A stretch of 64,000 nt of DNA from Mucidula mucida (GCA_015501055.1 JADNYV010000096.1:1-64000), one strand, 5' to 3'; positions 11,636 through 24,618 are shown, counted from the first letter of the stretch. Notes: generated by a model not told the origin, from the letters alone. A program made the numbers and translations.

Positions 11636-12955
11636 ATGTCTGCCAGCGGTATCTCTGATGATGAGCTCATGCGCAGTTCGCCTCCTCCTCCAAGTCCCAC
11701 CGGTAACAATTTCGAACTTCCTCCCCAGAACAGTCAGCCTGGTAACGACGGGCTCGGAGCTGGCGCTGGCGAAGGCGCCGAAAACGGGCAGGCGGCTCCT
11801 GACATTGTTCAGCCTGACTGGACCCAATACGCACATAGCGTAGCCACAACACTGCAGCTCACGACGGAGTATCGCCATGACCTCGTCGTTCAATCCCAGG
11901 TTTGTCATTTCTCGCCCCTTTTGTCTCCTTCTTTGAGCATATTTACAGCTTGGCCATATCAATCAAGCCTTCGTCTCCCTGGGAGGCTTACTATTCAGTA
12001 TCAAGCAGCAGCTTGACCGTCTTCATCCCCCGCAAGCTGCTTATACAATGCCTGCTGCGCTCACGGTATGCAGTTTCATCTTCGAAGTTCTCATCTTACT
12101 GTGTTCAGAATGCCATCGATGTCAAAGCTGCAGAGCTCTTCCTGAGCAGTGACCTCTCCGCCTATAAAGAATGGCCCAACAAGAAGCTCATGGTGTGATG
12201 CGTCTTTCCGAGCGGCTGTGTAACTAACACAACCTTAGACACAGCTTAAAGCAGATGGAAATATTCCAGCTGGTGTCTCCCGCGACAAAGCTGCTAACAA
12301 GCTTATCGGGAGATACATTGGCTCAAAGTTTATTCATTATCGCAACGACACGAAAGACTTGGTACGACTTACTTCTTCGCCTTGCATTCTGACTTACACC
12401 TTCGCACAGATCGGACAATCCATGGGAATCTTTAACGACACTCTAAAGAAGTTTGACGGACCCTCGTGGGGCATTTACGAGCTCACTGAGAAGATCATCG
12501 ATACCGTCACCAGTACTGGTGTTGTTGTGTCTATCACACTTCCGTTTGTTGCGCGCGTCGCATTTTTGGTGAGCTTTCGTGAGCTTCTGTGTGTCATGAG
12601 CTGAGTCGGACTGTTCTCAGCGGTATTTGTATGCAGCTAAGCTTGACGAGAGCATGAATGGAAAGGTGCCGTCCGACTTTTGGGATTGTATCGATGCGAA
12701 ACTCGTGAAGATCCGAGAGGAAAAGAAGGATGCCGCAAAGATTACCAAGTACGTGTTTTCAACCGCTTCCGAACCCATAGACTGACAGATCACCACGACA
12801 GGGTTTTCCAACATGCTCTCACCAAGGATCGCCATCGCTTTGGGGATGCAGCCGCCACCGTATCGATCAATGCCTTCATGCTGAGTGCTGAAGCTCAAGG
12901 AAACCGAGTGGCGGCGGCGCCGGCACCTGTGGCTGGGCCGTCATCGTCGTCCTAG
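11636..12955 (+). CDS. Transposon companion protein, uncharacterised
   Basis: Seven exons join in frame, from ATG at 11636 (ACCATGTCTG) to TAG at 12953. Exon 1 ends with CAG at about 11899, and later introns are 45-60 nt with normal GT-AG borders. The N-terminus is acidic and Pro-rich. The body is helical, with segments such as NAIDVKAAELFL, LIGRYIGSKFIHYRND, DTLKKFDGPSWGIYELTEK and KLDESMNGKVPSDFWD. The tail is AAAPAPVAGPSSSS. No enzymatic motif is seen. Related-looking partner genes sit head-to-head with transposases at 31184 and 39578, so I infer an accessory role in transposition or regulation. This copy has no premature stop, unlike those two. Confidence 0.65.
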
Positions 12956-13419
12956 ATTTCGCTGTGCTTCCCAATGTCTATAGATCACCATTCGTTTACA
13001 TATTTTATCATACCTATTAATCAAGTGATTTATATCTGTTTTCCGTGTTCGTGAGCACAAGTGGCAAAGAATTAGTCGCGACGCGCAGGCGGCGCAGCTG
13101 CCCGCTTTCAAATGATTGTACCCTGGTCGGAGGCTCACAGGATACCGTATAAAATTACTGTCATTTCAGAATAGAGTACCCATGCATTCAACAATGTTTC
13201 GAGTATACAAAATTCTGATACTCTAGTTACAAGGCTCAATGGAAGACACGTGCGATTTATGAGGAAACATCCTGGCGACATGGTCTTGATGGGGTGCTGA
13301 CATCAAAGGCTAGATGCTCGGATGTCATCTTCCGAACATCCTACTCACGTCACCTCAAGAGGGTGGTGTAGTGAGTATATTCAAGATGAGTATATGCAAG
13401 TATTTGTAGTAATTGTCCA
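12956..13419. other. Intergenic, possible right end of the KDZ-like element
   Basis: AT-rich, with no gene. This and the 5.9-6.2 kb stretch were compared for inverted ends by eye and no convincing terminal repeat was found. The element's limits therefore remain unknown. Confidence 0.35.
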
Positions 13420-16400
13420 TTACGTCCGTCTAGATCGTGAAGGTCCTGCCACAGCGTTCACCGGCTCATGGGCACTTAAACTAGTCTCAGTCTGATCCTC
13501 CATCGCAACATCGCCATCCCCATCTTCATCCGGTACCAGGAACTCCAAGTCTTCGTACATATGGGGAAATAAGATAGCCAGCATATCGTCAACTCTGTAC
13601 CTTGGGTTAGTAGGGAAAGACAGGAAAACAGGAACACCTACTTGGAGATGAAGTCGCCCTTCAGGTCTTGGTTTTTCTTCTTCGACGAAGAGACGTCCAC
13701 AGTCTTGTCTTCGTCGTCGTCCTTGTTCAAGGAGGAAACGTCCAATGTTCCAGCCGAGTTCTCTTTGGTGTAAAGCGAAAGGCCCCGACGAGCCGCCATA
13801 TCGAGAATGCTTTTCTCGATAGTGTCTTCGGCGTAGTAGCAGTACACTACATAGACGATGAGGATCTCGTGCAGCTCCCGAAAGAGGACAAAAATACCTT
13901 CAGTGGGCCGTGTTTGCCCCAGTCGATCAATCCGAGCAATCGCCTGGACCTCAAAACCGTGCTGAACAACACTCTCCAGCAAGAAAACTCGGGAAGCGCA
14001 GGTAATGTTCAGTCCTGCATTTTCACGCTCTCTGTTAAGTCGATCAGTAAAGCTCTGCGGGAGATAAAACCTCTTGTACCCGTGCAAAAGCAGGACTTGA
14101 ATGTCGGGTTCATTCTTGAACCGCTTGGCTGCTGGCGCGCCCTTTGCCTTCTGGTCTATGCGTAGACAACCAATCGCATTATCCGTAAGAGCACGCTCGA
14201 GGACTTCAATGTCGTTAATCAAGGCGTTTGAGATTGAGGTAGACAACATACTGTGTAATGAATCTGCCCAAGCAGAGAAAACGATGCTTTTGGAACCAGG
14301 ATCAATTTCCTGTATATAGAGGAGATGTTGAACAAGCGTTTGTATCTTCTTGCCGTAATCACCGAAGGACCTCATGTCTTGAATGACATCGTATGTCTCG
14401 GGAGCTAGGAAGGGAGATGAACACCAGCGCACGGGAATAGTAGAGGATACAAACAGATCAAATTGTACTCGATCTTTCGACGCGAACTAGGTGCGGTAAG
14501 CTCTCCTTTCTTCGGCGCAGGTTTCTCGTTCGTTTGACTGTTGGCGGAGAATCGCTGCAGATTGCTCGGGTCAATGGGCACCCTCCAGACCAGTGTCATT
14601 GACGTCGAAATTCAAGCGATTATGAGGCTTACCGACAGACAGGACAAACTTTGCCCTCTTTCTTCTGTATCCAGGCCTTCATGCAGTCCTCGCAGAAGAT
14701 GTGAGCACTAGAGTCATTCGTAAGGTTATACAGCAACAGTCGGGGGTACAAAATCTTACCATGCGGTAATGAAACCTCGCTCGAACTCAGTACCGCACAG
14801 TACGCAATCGTCGTCGTCGTCTTCGGCGTCGCCATGTTCCTTATTTTGCAAATTATCCATGTAGCGTTGACGAGCACGGTTTGTCTTGAGGTTCTCTTCA
14901 AGACTGGCGAGTTCTTCCTCGCATTCCTGAACAGCTTCATCGTACGTCTGGCCTTCCCAAGTTACTTGGGTCACGGTGTCTGAGATCTCCTGCAGTTGAC
15001 GGAAATAAAGAATTCGTTGATTGAAAGCTTTCCTGAACAAAACTAGATCGGCATCGAGTTTATCGAGTGCTTTGCCTATGAAGCCCGATGAATAACACGC
15101 CTGAGGAGAAAAAAGGGTAACAAACCTTGGTCAGCCATGAAGTCTCGCACGTCCGTAATGAGCTGTCTGAGAAGCTTTTTCTCCGGGTCTGTTTCGCGCG
15201 TAAGCTTGGCATACACCGTACTCATATCAACGAGAATCTTCACGCAAGTCAGTACAGTACTCAGGTAGATATGAAAGACGAACAGATTTGATAGATCGAG
15301 AATCTAATGCTTTCAACAGATCCTTGCGCTCTTCAGCCATTTGTTTGCGAAGAACTTCGTGTTCGGGTTGAAGCTCAATGTCGGCGTGAGCATCGTCCAA
15401 AGCAATATCCTCGGCAGCAGTGGCTGCCTTCATAGCGGCTTTTGTATGACGAAGTCGCTTTTCTCTGGAACGATGTAAGACAATGGACAATACAAAGGGA
15501 GACACTTGAACACACCGTGCATCGTGGGCAGCAAGGAGCGTTCGCTCGTTGACAAGCGCTTGACGTCGGTCTGCCAACAGTGCCGTGTAGGCCTGTAGGT
15601 ACGTCTCGGCTTCTCCTTGGTCATCGAGACTACGCTGATATTCTTGACCATCCGCATCACCCTCGTTGGCGGCCAATTTCTGAGTCAAAAGCCTGTGCAA
15701 CTGGGTCCGCCATTCCCAGAGAAGTTTCGACTGGGCGTTGAGCACATCCTCCACAATCTCATGGAATTCGTCGACCTACAGGACCATGAGAGCTGGCAGA
15801 ACGAAAGTAAATTCGGCCCTCACTAGTCTGACAGACCTGAGTCCTCCGTCCTCCAGATAAGGTACTTCAACCATGAGGGTGTCTGCATCAACGCCATGCT
15901 TGGTAGCATCGTTGTCAAGCTCGGCCATGCCACTATTCGCGTCTTCTGCAGTCACTATCAAACGTAGTGGGTCATCGCAGAACAACAAACGGATGAGGCT
16001 GAGCTTACCTTTTAAGAGTTCTCGACGAAGCTCTTCGCAGACGCTATAAGCCGCCGCCTCTTCGGCCGCAAACGATTCGCCCAAAACGTTGTATACGTCT
16101 CCCTGCAAGAACTTCACGCGATGGAGGACGATCCGTACGTCACGAGCACGCTGGCGAAGCGCAACCCGTTTATTCCTGTGTTCATTCCCCGCTGCAGTTT
16201 TCGGAAGATCGTCGTCAAATACATCTAAGTCTGAGGGCGTCTCCGAAACCTCGCGTTCTTTCCCTTTCGCACTGCGCACAATCAGCCTTTTCTCTGGGGG
16301 CTTGACGTTCAGTGCAGCATGTTCTTTCTTGAGCACTTCACCCTTAGCAGCGTGCGCATCGATTTCGGAGGTGATGTCGCCCAACAATTTATTACATTCC

Positions 16401-19129
16401 TTCTCGGCGTCAAGAAGGATCTCCAGAGATTCCTGATAGCAACGATGACTTTTGTTCTTCGCATGTTGGCGCAGCTGGGCTCGATGGACCATGGCTTGTA
16501 CCTTACAACGCAGTCAGTAAAAGCCATACGCAATGAAGGAGAGTCGCCCGTACTTTAGATTTTTGGTCATCCATCACAGTGCGCCAATTCTGGTCTTGCA
16601 TGCCCTGCTGGATATCAGCGTCTAAGTAGAGAATGTGAACATGATACAGCGAACCTGCAGAACTTCTTCCATGGTCTTGAGAGCACCAGGTTTGTAAAAT
16701 CGGTCATTCCGTTGTAGCTGGCCGACTTGGGGGTGGGTGCAGATACCTCGCAGCCTACGGATGCCCGCTCTTAATACACCGGCGTCGACCTCCCAGCCGG
16801 AAGTAGCAGCAACACCACGAGCGTCAAGACCGAGTTCGAGCAGTACTGCTTCAAGTGCATGATCATACACCTGCGATAATATACCCCATAAGCAAAAAGA
16901 CGAACATGGAAAGACATTCTTACATGGCGTTCAACGCGACCCATTCCGATGGGGACCAAGAAACGCATCTGCTGTGGTATTGTTAACTCATCTTTCAGTG
17001 TCGACTTCATAGTCCTACCCAGGCAGATTAGCCCATTCTGTGAACATGAGCATTTGGCGAACGTACCGGATACTATAATGCTGAAAGAACTCGGCGAAGA
17101 GAGCAGCATTTTCCGCTGTAATAAAAGACTCCCATGCTTTCTGCCCGCCAATCACTTTATCGACCCGAAGGAATCTACAGATTCCTTCAGTTCATATTCA
17201 CAAAGGCGCTGTAAGATCACTAACTTCAAGACATGTATCAAATCAGACACCTGAGCTCGCGCTGGAGTACCTGATACAGCCCACGATGAGACTCGGGGGA
17301 TAAGGGAAACCATGTCTCTAGAAGGGCTGTCAATTTGCGCCAAATGAGTGAGTACAAGACGAACTCCACTTTGCCCCCACCGACCATCTGCACCTCATCC
17401 ATGACGACTCGCTGCCACTCGCACATGATCAAAGGGCTGCGCGGGCGCTCCAAATTGGAGTAAACGACGTCCTCTCGCCGAGGCCGCTTGGGTATTGGCC
17501 GCGCAATATTAAGATCGTTCCGTAGTTCCGTGTACGTCGTGACGACGACGTCAAAGCCGTTAACGTAGGTGCACCAGTCTACCACATCGTCTGGATCTAA
17601 ACGGGCGGCTCCTTTGCGCTTCTTTCTGGCCTTGGCTCGTTTTTCACGTTCTTCTTCGACCTGGGCGGCATTGATGGGAACCTTCAATTTCGACCAGCCT
17701 TCATATAGCAAAACTTTCAACGTCGGCGCGTGTAACGCTACTTCATCCATCCATTGTGATGCGAGGGCAGGCGGAGTTACGATGAGAGTTGTCTTTACAA
17801 ACAGTTAGAGCAAATGATGGCGAGTAAGATACGACCGACCTTGATTGCTTTCACATCAATTTCGGCTACAGGATCCCAAACAATTTGATCGGTGGGATTT
17901 CGCTCTGGGGGAGCAGGATTGGACAGAATCAAGGAGATGATTTCGAGTGTCTTTCCCAAACCAGGTTCCTCGGCCAGAATCCCGCCATAAGCAGGGGAGG
18001 CGGGCGAATAATCTTTGGCGACTTCACCGGTAAATCGGTTGAAGTAGAAAGAGGAGTTGCCTACATCCACGCGCTGCCAGAACGTGTATTCCGAATCGTC
18101 CTCCTTTGAGATGACCTGGCCAGTTGAGGAAATTGTTTTCCCTTCCCGACCAAGCAGCCACCCGAGGCTACGTCGTTGAAAAGGGAGAAGTGTAGGGAGG
18201 AGCTCTGTAGGTTGAATGACTTCCGCGATATCTGCTGACGACAACGCAGGCGCTGGCGCGAGAATGGAGTAGAAGAACGGTATATTCACGGCGTGTGGTT
18301 CGGCAGAAGGGAAGTAGAGTGTCCGAACGAGTTGCTCTTGGGCATCAGCTAAGATGCTGTCGTGCCATAGCCTCGCGACACCTTTGTTGCCGGCCAGGGG
18401 AATGTCAACGGAATTCGCGAATGACGGTGTCAAAGACACGAGGATATCAACATCCAGTCTGAATGGGAGGAATACAGATTCGTCGCTCGGGCCACGAGCA
18501 TTACGAACAAGCTTCAAAGAGCTTTTCACGGAAACACGTCCGTTTACCATCAACGTGGAAACACACGAGAGCGGTGGGAGTCGTGTAGCCGATGATGGTA
18601 CCGAGAATAACCATGCTTTCTCGCCAGTTGAGTCATCGGCAGCACCGACAAACTCCCCTTCCGCATCGACCAAAGAAACAGCGCCCAAGTCAACGGTGTT
18701 CTCGGAATCATCTAAGGCGTCGAGAGCACGAACAAGGCAAGCTTCTTCATCTGGCCAGCCGCGTTGTTGTCCGTCTGCACCTTGCCCTACCGTCGCCGTT
18801 GTGTAACGCAGACTAAGAGTTTGATGAAAGATAGGGGTTGGGTCTGTTGCAAGTGTAGGCGGCGCAGGGTGGATCTTGGGGTAATTGGAGGCTGCCCCGG
18901 TAGGTGCTCCTGCTTTGGTCGTTTTCCTTCGTTTGGCATCGCGTGAGGATACAGGAGCAGCACGCTTTTTCCCTTTTCCGACATTTTCTTGGGGCGGGGG
19001 TGCGGTATACGTTTCTACCAGACTCTGAAGAAGGGGTATGTTGAGAGTATGACGATAGCACTGGCCCAGATAGTAGCGAGGACCGGCACGGACTGACACA
19101 TCATGCCGGGAAATACCCAGATCTTGCAT
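13420..19129 (-). CDS. SHPRH/Irc20-like SNF2 ATPase with embedded RING finger
   Basis: About 1,500 residues in many exons. The start is placed at 19129 (MQDLGISRHD); the longer frame has no upstream ATG. The region around 18,150-17,950 carries LLPFQRRSLGWLLG and the ATP-binding GGILAEEPGLGKT. The Walker B region reads CEWQRVVMDEVQM (DEVQ in place of DEAH), at about 17,400. A long helical insert follows, then a RING (CVLCGTEF...CAHIFCEDCMKAW...CPVCR, about 14,640-14,820) and the second helicase lobe (GSKSIVFSAW, then QAIARIDRLGQT). A RING between the two SNF2 lobes defines the SHPRH/Irc20 group of nuclear chromatin-associated ubiquitin ligases involved in DNA-damage tolerance and repair. The last exon (13,420-13,590) is acidic and ends AGPSRSRRT. 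It reads cleanly and is a host gene. Confidence 0.88.
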
Positions 19130-20739
19130 ATTGATGATGATGGTCAAAGAAAGAAGACAAAGGAAGTCCGAGTCACGACCCCGGGACCGCGTCGCGTCAC
19201 GTTTTTCTCACGCTTTTCGGCTGTGAGCACTGAGCAGCAAAGCCTCGGCCAGGCCTCGGCAAAGCGTGCTTTCAACCAAGTCGCTCATGTCATGAACATG
19301 AAAAGTCTTTGTCACGCGTGGTTCTATACGTCAACGTCGCCCAGGGAGGCTCCGCTGCAATCTTTTTCACGGCAATGAGGCATTCTCCTCTCAGTGATCT
19401 CAATTTCCTCTTACCTTTTCACGCCCTTTGACTTGCGCATATCACTTCAAAACAGGCAAGCTTGCACGCTTGGAACTAGGGTAGTTGAATAGTCTGTGGA
19501 TTTCTTATCACTTGTTGGGGTGACTTCTTGTCAAGAAGCACCAAAGAAGCACAATCAATCGACGCGCCAGCGGTAACGAATTCGATTATCGTGAGAGCCA
19601 CGATACAGAACTATGGATATCGATATCCATAGAAATCAAAGGCGCGCTACGGAGATAGTCGGTACACTCTGCCCATTCCGAGACATCTTGCGTCTCCCTC
19701 TCATACTCTGCTCGTGGCTCATCGCCTTTGCCTGTTCCTGCGCTACACCTCAGTGATAGAAAACTCCATGGCATACGCCTTTCTGGTCTGCGAACTCCCT
19801 CGGTGTTGACGGGTTTCGTGCCGCGACGCCTTGATTTGGTCTCATTGTCATTGATTGAACTCTTCTCCGTCCCTTACTAATGCTGTTGATACTATGCCTC
19901 GGTAGAATCACATACAGCTCTGGCCAGTGCTCACGGATCACTATCAAGATCTTCGACTCTGCTCCGAGTTGTTGAATAGCAGCAAGAACTAGACGACAAC
20001 TCAGATCACAGACATCATAAACCCGGAGTCAAGCGCGTCCCTGCACAGATGGTTCATACGCGGGAGACGACTAGTCTTTATGCTGCGATTTTCTCAGCAA
20101 CGCCTTGTGTCTGCCGATTCATACAATTAAGTCCAACCTCGGTTTACACTTGGTAAAACAGTCGTAGAAACAAATCCCGAAACCGAGGCTGACTGATTCC
20201 AGGGACAAATTCCTGCCCTTCCGTTCAAACCGTCGAACTGATGAATGTATCGCCAGTTTGGAGCGTAGCTGTACATGCGATGTTCCTATCATCCCAAGGC
20301 ACAGTCCCGCTGAGAACACCCTTCCTGGATGATATGTTCATCGTCTGATTTACCTAGTCCTTCTGAGCATGGTCTTGATGCTGGACTATGGTTCAGCCAA
20401 AGGCTTGCGTGCTCAGACAGCGCCTCCCAAACAGGTGAGATATCGGTTGCATACATATTCTCTGGTGAACCCCCTCTAGGTATGGAAAGGCGCGTAGAAC
20501 TCTGCCACCAAACATTCTGTTCCTTGAATGCTACACGTTCTAGGATCGCACCAAACTTTGATCTAGATGAGCGGTATCACATGTTGCCCTCGTAGTCAGA
20601 CAAGTTTCCGATTTCCCAGTTCTATTGAACTCGACTACTCCTTCGCATCTTGGTTACGCCCCTGCTGGTATTAGCACCGGGCTTTCGAGCGGTATATATT
20701 CCTCCTCATGATGTCCACATCCATCCAAGCTCGATAACA
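19130..20739. other. Intergenic region, 1.6 kb
   Basis: This contains the SHPRH-like promoter on its left side. Frames up to about 90 codons occur on both strands, but none shows conserved motifs or usable splice pairs. I see no gene, RNA gene or repeat I can support. Confidence 0.45.
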
Positions 20740-21195
20740 ATGTCCGCCCTCTCGTTGCAGTTAAAACAGCAGGCGGAGAAAATCATCCTCGACATCTTTA
20801 GCATGCGTACTACCTCGCTGCTTCTACAGCACTTCTCCCCAGACCAACCATTCTCCGTTCAGCATTCGTATTCTACGTGCTCTGATCCACAGGCTCATTG
20901 CTTTGTCGGACGAACCGCTGTGCGATCGTACTTCGACATCCTGGATTTGTACTTTGAGAAGTCTTCGATGAGGCAGGATCGCGTTTTCGTTGAGGAATCC
21001 TCGATGAGGGTCATCGTGACTGGCAGTGTTGACTGGATTTGGCTTGCCAGTCGCAGCTGTTGGAGGGAAGAGTTGACGTGTACGGTGGATTTTGACAGAA
21101 ATCTCAAAATCGTCACGTTGGTGTTTCTTACGACGTCTGACAAGTCGACGTGCGTGATGCAGGCTGTAGATCCTAGGAATTCGGGTCAGAAATAG
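20740..21195 (+). CDS. Small protein, candidate NTF2/SnoaL-like fold
   Basis: A single exon of 151 residues starting at ATAACAATGTCC. The order is an N-terminal helix (LSLQLKQQAEKIILDIF), then a segment ending in HCFVGRTAVRSYFDILDLYF, then alternating strand-like hydrophobic stretches (MRVIVTGSVDWIWLA, EELTCTVDFD, KIVTLVFLTT). This resembles the cone-shaped NTF2-like fold, in which a G-R-x-A-x-x-F helix precedes the sheet. No catalytic residues can be assigned. It has no signal peptide and is not in an evident cluster. The fold call is inference from pattern only, and the function is unknown. Confidence 0.5.
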   Translation: MSALSLQLKQQAEKIILDIFSMRTTSLLLQHFSPDQPFSVQHSYSTCSDPQAHCFVGRTAVRSYFDILDLYFEKSSMRQDRVFVEESSMRVIVTGSVDWIWLASRSCWREELTCTVDFDRNLKIVTLVFLTTSDKSTCVMQAVDPRNSGQK

Positions 21196-21937
21196 GTAAG
21201 CATGGAGGTTATTGTAGAGATTACGATCAGTGCTTAATCTTGTCTTCAAGCATCTCATACCCGGACAACGACGTGACCTCAAATGGTAGAAACAGTTCGC
21301 TAGGATATGTGTAGGAAAACTCGAGCGTAATCAGTCAATATTTGTATGTCACTAGTTAATATTCATATCCGGACAACGTCACAGCAAACCGATGGGAGCA
21401 AGATGGGAGACAGTCACTCCGTAGCTCGGGAGAATTGCGAGCGGAAGTCGAAGGTGCGAGGCAACCACAATCTGAAAACAATGGGATCAACAGTTTTGCC
21501 GAGCAGACAAAGTGACACAGAACGACGTCGACTATAGCCAACCTCCCTTATATGCCAATTATGAATATGACCCAAGTTTAGATGAAAGAACCTTCGGGCC
21601 GAGCTCCGACAATTTCTCACGATCATTTTTCCTGATTCCAATCAGTTACCAAATGCTCTCAGAGGCTTGTCATTGTTATCATTGTCTACAGAACATTTGT
21701 GTGGACCAGATGTGGACTGAATCGGCGTCTTTCGGCGGCCATCACGAACAATGGTATCTCTATATGGATCTCCTCTCTGGGTCTTTGTCTTGACCTTCAG
21801 TGGCCCAGTCCAAGGCCAAATGGCACTGTTTGTGGACGAACATTGTTCTAGCATCTTTGACCTCGGGTCTTTTGTATAAATACGCTGCATATCCACCTCT
21901 AGAAGCGTCTTCTTCTCACCTCCCTGACTTTCTCAAT
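21196..21937. other. Intergenic region upstream of the first HMG gene
   Basis: No supported gene. The sequence TTTGTATAAATACG at 21,871-21,884 looks like a TATA element about 60 bp before the HMG start codon, followed by a C/T-rich leader. Confidence 0.4.
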
Positions 21938-22591
21938 ATGCCCTCCTCGTCCTCCACTCATCAGCGCAAGAGAAATTCAACGGCTGGGAATTCTCGCCCG
22001 CGCAGTTCATTTGTTCTATTCCGCCAGGACTATGCTCGTCAACGAGCGCACCAGACGATGCCTCCCACTTCCAATGCGGCGAAAGAAGCGGGGGACGCAT
22101 GGCGTGCGCTATCCGATGGCCAGCGCCAGTATTACGTCAATCTAGCTGCCCTAGAGAAGGAGAAACATACTATGGCGAGGACACCAGACGTTCAGCCACA
22201 ACAGCAGGCTGAGATACCTGTGGCCGAACCAGAGCATTATCATTTCCTTGGAATCGAACAGGGCACTGTTTTACGCCAACCAGCTCCAGACCATGGCGCC
22301 TCGTACTTCCACAGCGGAGGATTGCCACCTTCAGTCAATCTTAACCATTATGCTTATGAAGTCGGCACGATCATGAATCACTGGCAGCACCGTGACTTTG
22401 ATGTGCGTTTTTCTTCTTTGATAACGGACACCTGCTGACTCGCTTCGTAGCATGATGCGGACGCGTGCGAAGAGTCTTCTGCTGTACATCAGCCGTACTA
22501 CAATCCGTCGAACGGTCTCGATGGCCAGATGTGGAATACCCAGGCTCAGCAAGGAGGCGCTCAAGGACTTGACTACGGCAACTGGCGATGA
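21938..22591 (+). CDS. HMG-box protein 1 (MATA_HMG-type), tandem copy
   Basis: Two exons: 21938-22402 and 22451-22591, with a GTGCGT...TAG intron. The protein is 201 residues. The HMG box starts near residue 20 with RPRSSFVLFRQDYARQ, then KEAGDAWRALSDGQRQYYV and AALEKEKH, which are the three helices of a sequence-specific HMG domain. The tail is Gln/Pro/Tyr-rich (QPQQQAEIPVAEPEHYH, YYNPSNGLDGQMW) and could be an activation region. HMG boxes bend DNA and act in the nucleus. The family includes fungal mating and pheromone-response regulators, but small Agaricomycete copies like this have no settled role. The gene 500 bp downstream is a paralogue. Confidence 0.85.
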
Positions 22592-23092
22592 GGGTTTTCC
22601 TCATCATACGCTGTATCCTTCTAGACGAGTCGATACACTTACTATGCCTTTCTGACGAGTCGATGTTTCCGTTAGAGCTTTATATTTTGTAACGATCTGC
22701 ACTGCACGTACCGCAAATGATAATCCGTTTCGATAAACGTTGATCTACTAGCAGCTAATAGAAAGCTCTTCCTGAAATTTGGACAGTGTCATGGCTAGTA
22801 GGCGAGTGGCCAAGAAGTCATGCAGCGTTTTTCTCACGATCGTTTGTTCGAAAGCTCAGACAAAACGTCCATCTACCGCGTAGATTGACTTAACAAAGTC
22901 TCTCCAGCTCATCTACAGATATATTATTACGCTCTCAATTGGCGTACACGATCGGCACTTTGATGCGTACAAGGCCAACATTCAAAGCAGAATGCTTTGG
23001 TCATCCACTCAGTGCCTTTGCTCTTGGGATACTAATATAGATATGCCGTGCACTTTCTCTCTCCTCGCTCAGAACTTAAACCCCGCGACATC
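22592..23092. other. Intergenic region between tandem HMG genes
   Basis: Five hundred bases with the 3' region of the first HMG gene and the promoter of the second. The sequence GGGATACTAATATAGATATGC lies at about 23,025-23,045, just before the second gene. No other gene is seen. Confidence 0.4.
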
Positions 23093-23559
23093 ATGCCTTC
23101 ATCAGCCTCGTCCTCAGCCCCTAGTACTACTACTATCCCCCGCCCGCCCAACTCCTTCATCCTCTTCCGCCAAGAATACGCCCGCCTCTACGCTGACCCA
23201 AAGACCCTCGTGTCGAAAAGCGCTGGAGAGGCCTGGCGCGCCTTGTCTGACGAGGATAAGCAGTACTACACGGCTGTGGAAAAGGAGAAGCATGCGGAGA
23301 AGTACCCGGCCTATAGATTTAGGCCTCAGAAAAAGGAGGTCAAGGAAGGACGACGGAGCGGGCTTGGACCTGCGATTTCTACCATTCGGCTTTTTATGAA
23401 ACGACACCCAGATCGGCCCGTCTACACACCAAATGGACTCTGCTGACCACAACACACCCTACTGCCAGTACACCCACGAGCCTCTACAGCTTTCTGTACG
23501 TTTCATGACTTACGACTAGTTTATTCTAACCTGACTTGTTGCAGACTTCCGGCGAATGA
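23093..23559 (+). CDS. HMG-box protein 2 (MATA_HMG-type), tandem copy
   Basis: ATG in ACATCATGCC. The box begins RPPNSFILFRQEYARLY and continues KSAGEAWRALSDEDKQYYT and EKEKHAEKYP, clearly homologous to the gene at 21938. I propose three exons. The first ends at KKE with donor GTCAAG, the second resumes after CCCAG with IGPSTHQMDSADHN, and the last is TSGE with TGA at 23557. This gives a product ending like the first gene's Tyr/Gln-rich tail. Without splicing, the frame would stop at 23446 after a less plausible basic tail. The splice model is inference; the HMG box is certain. Confidence 0.75.
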
Positions 23560-24618
23560 GCTTGGTTACGTCCAGTTCTTCGGCATCCTTCTGCCCCCCA
23601 TCCAACCTTTCGAACTTTGCTGATCTGGAGCTGTGGGACATCGATGCGCAAAGCAGACGACGGAAGGACTTCCTCAGCTTACGCCCCAATCATGCTGTAT
23701 ATTATTGCCTACCTTCCTCCAAGTCGCACTTTTTTATGTGTTCTATGCCTATGATCATCATATTGCACGTAGACTGTTCTCATTCGACTTAAGACTGACT
23801 GAGCTTGGATATAAGATGGAAGAGTTAAAATGAGCATACTTATCTTAAGCTAACACACAGCAACTACGAATCGCTACCACTCAAGAGGCTTCCCACCCGC
23901 ATCGACCTCCAAACGCGAACTGTGAATGTCTGGAACATGTACTTTTCTGATACCTATTCCAGGCTCCGTAACGAGACATTGACACAAGGCGTATTTGACA
24001 TCGCAGCGACTTGGTCCCAGTGAGGCGGCTGTGAATTGAAAATCCTCAAGTTATTGAAGTAAATACTAAAGTATATAGACCACAAAACGGACTCTCACAT
24101 TGGAACCAAAAAGTTGGGGTAAGTTCCAACTCAAGCTATAAAACACATTCAAGCGGCGCCTCTTTAGTAATTGTACTAGTTCTACATCACGACTTATACG
24201 TCCCACCCATTATTGTATTGCTGCGTATCTCATGTATTCAGCCTTTATACCATACATGCCGCCCTAGCCGTTACCTGTTCTTTCGCTGGGACGCGGACCC
24301 TCATAAGGGGCGATTCACACAGCATGAACGCCACACCCGCCAACGAAATCAATTTTAAACTTTTTATCTATACACAAAAACGTTATCAAGGGTATGTAAG
24401 TAAGTAATCAGTGTGATGTCCAAGTCCAAAAAAAGAGAGTGCTACGCGCGCAGACCCGTCTACGCATAACGCGTGTAATGTATGATGTATCGAGAGCAAG
24501 AGATAAGTAATACAACAAGAGGACGACGAAACCCACAAGAAAAAAATCAATCAATCTAACCAAGTCGTCAATCCAACGAACCCAAAACAGCAAGAAAAGC
24601 ACTCACAAATCAGCATCA
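23560..24618. other. Intergenic region, about 1.06 kb
   Basis: AT-rich sequence with the 3' sides of HMG gene 2 (+) and the 24619 gene (-), which converge here. No motif-bearing ORF or repeat was found. Confidence 0.4.

Noticed and set aside
22992..23399. 135-codon frame overlapping HMG gene 2
   Set aside because: It is an out-of-frame shadow of the HMG box exon, which reads clearly in another frame.
21938..23559. Mating-type locus
   Set aside because: Mushroom mating loci are defined by homeodomain pairs and pheromone/receptor genes, none of which is present. An HMG box alone is not enough.
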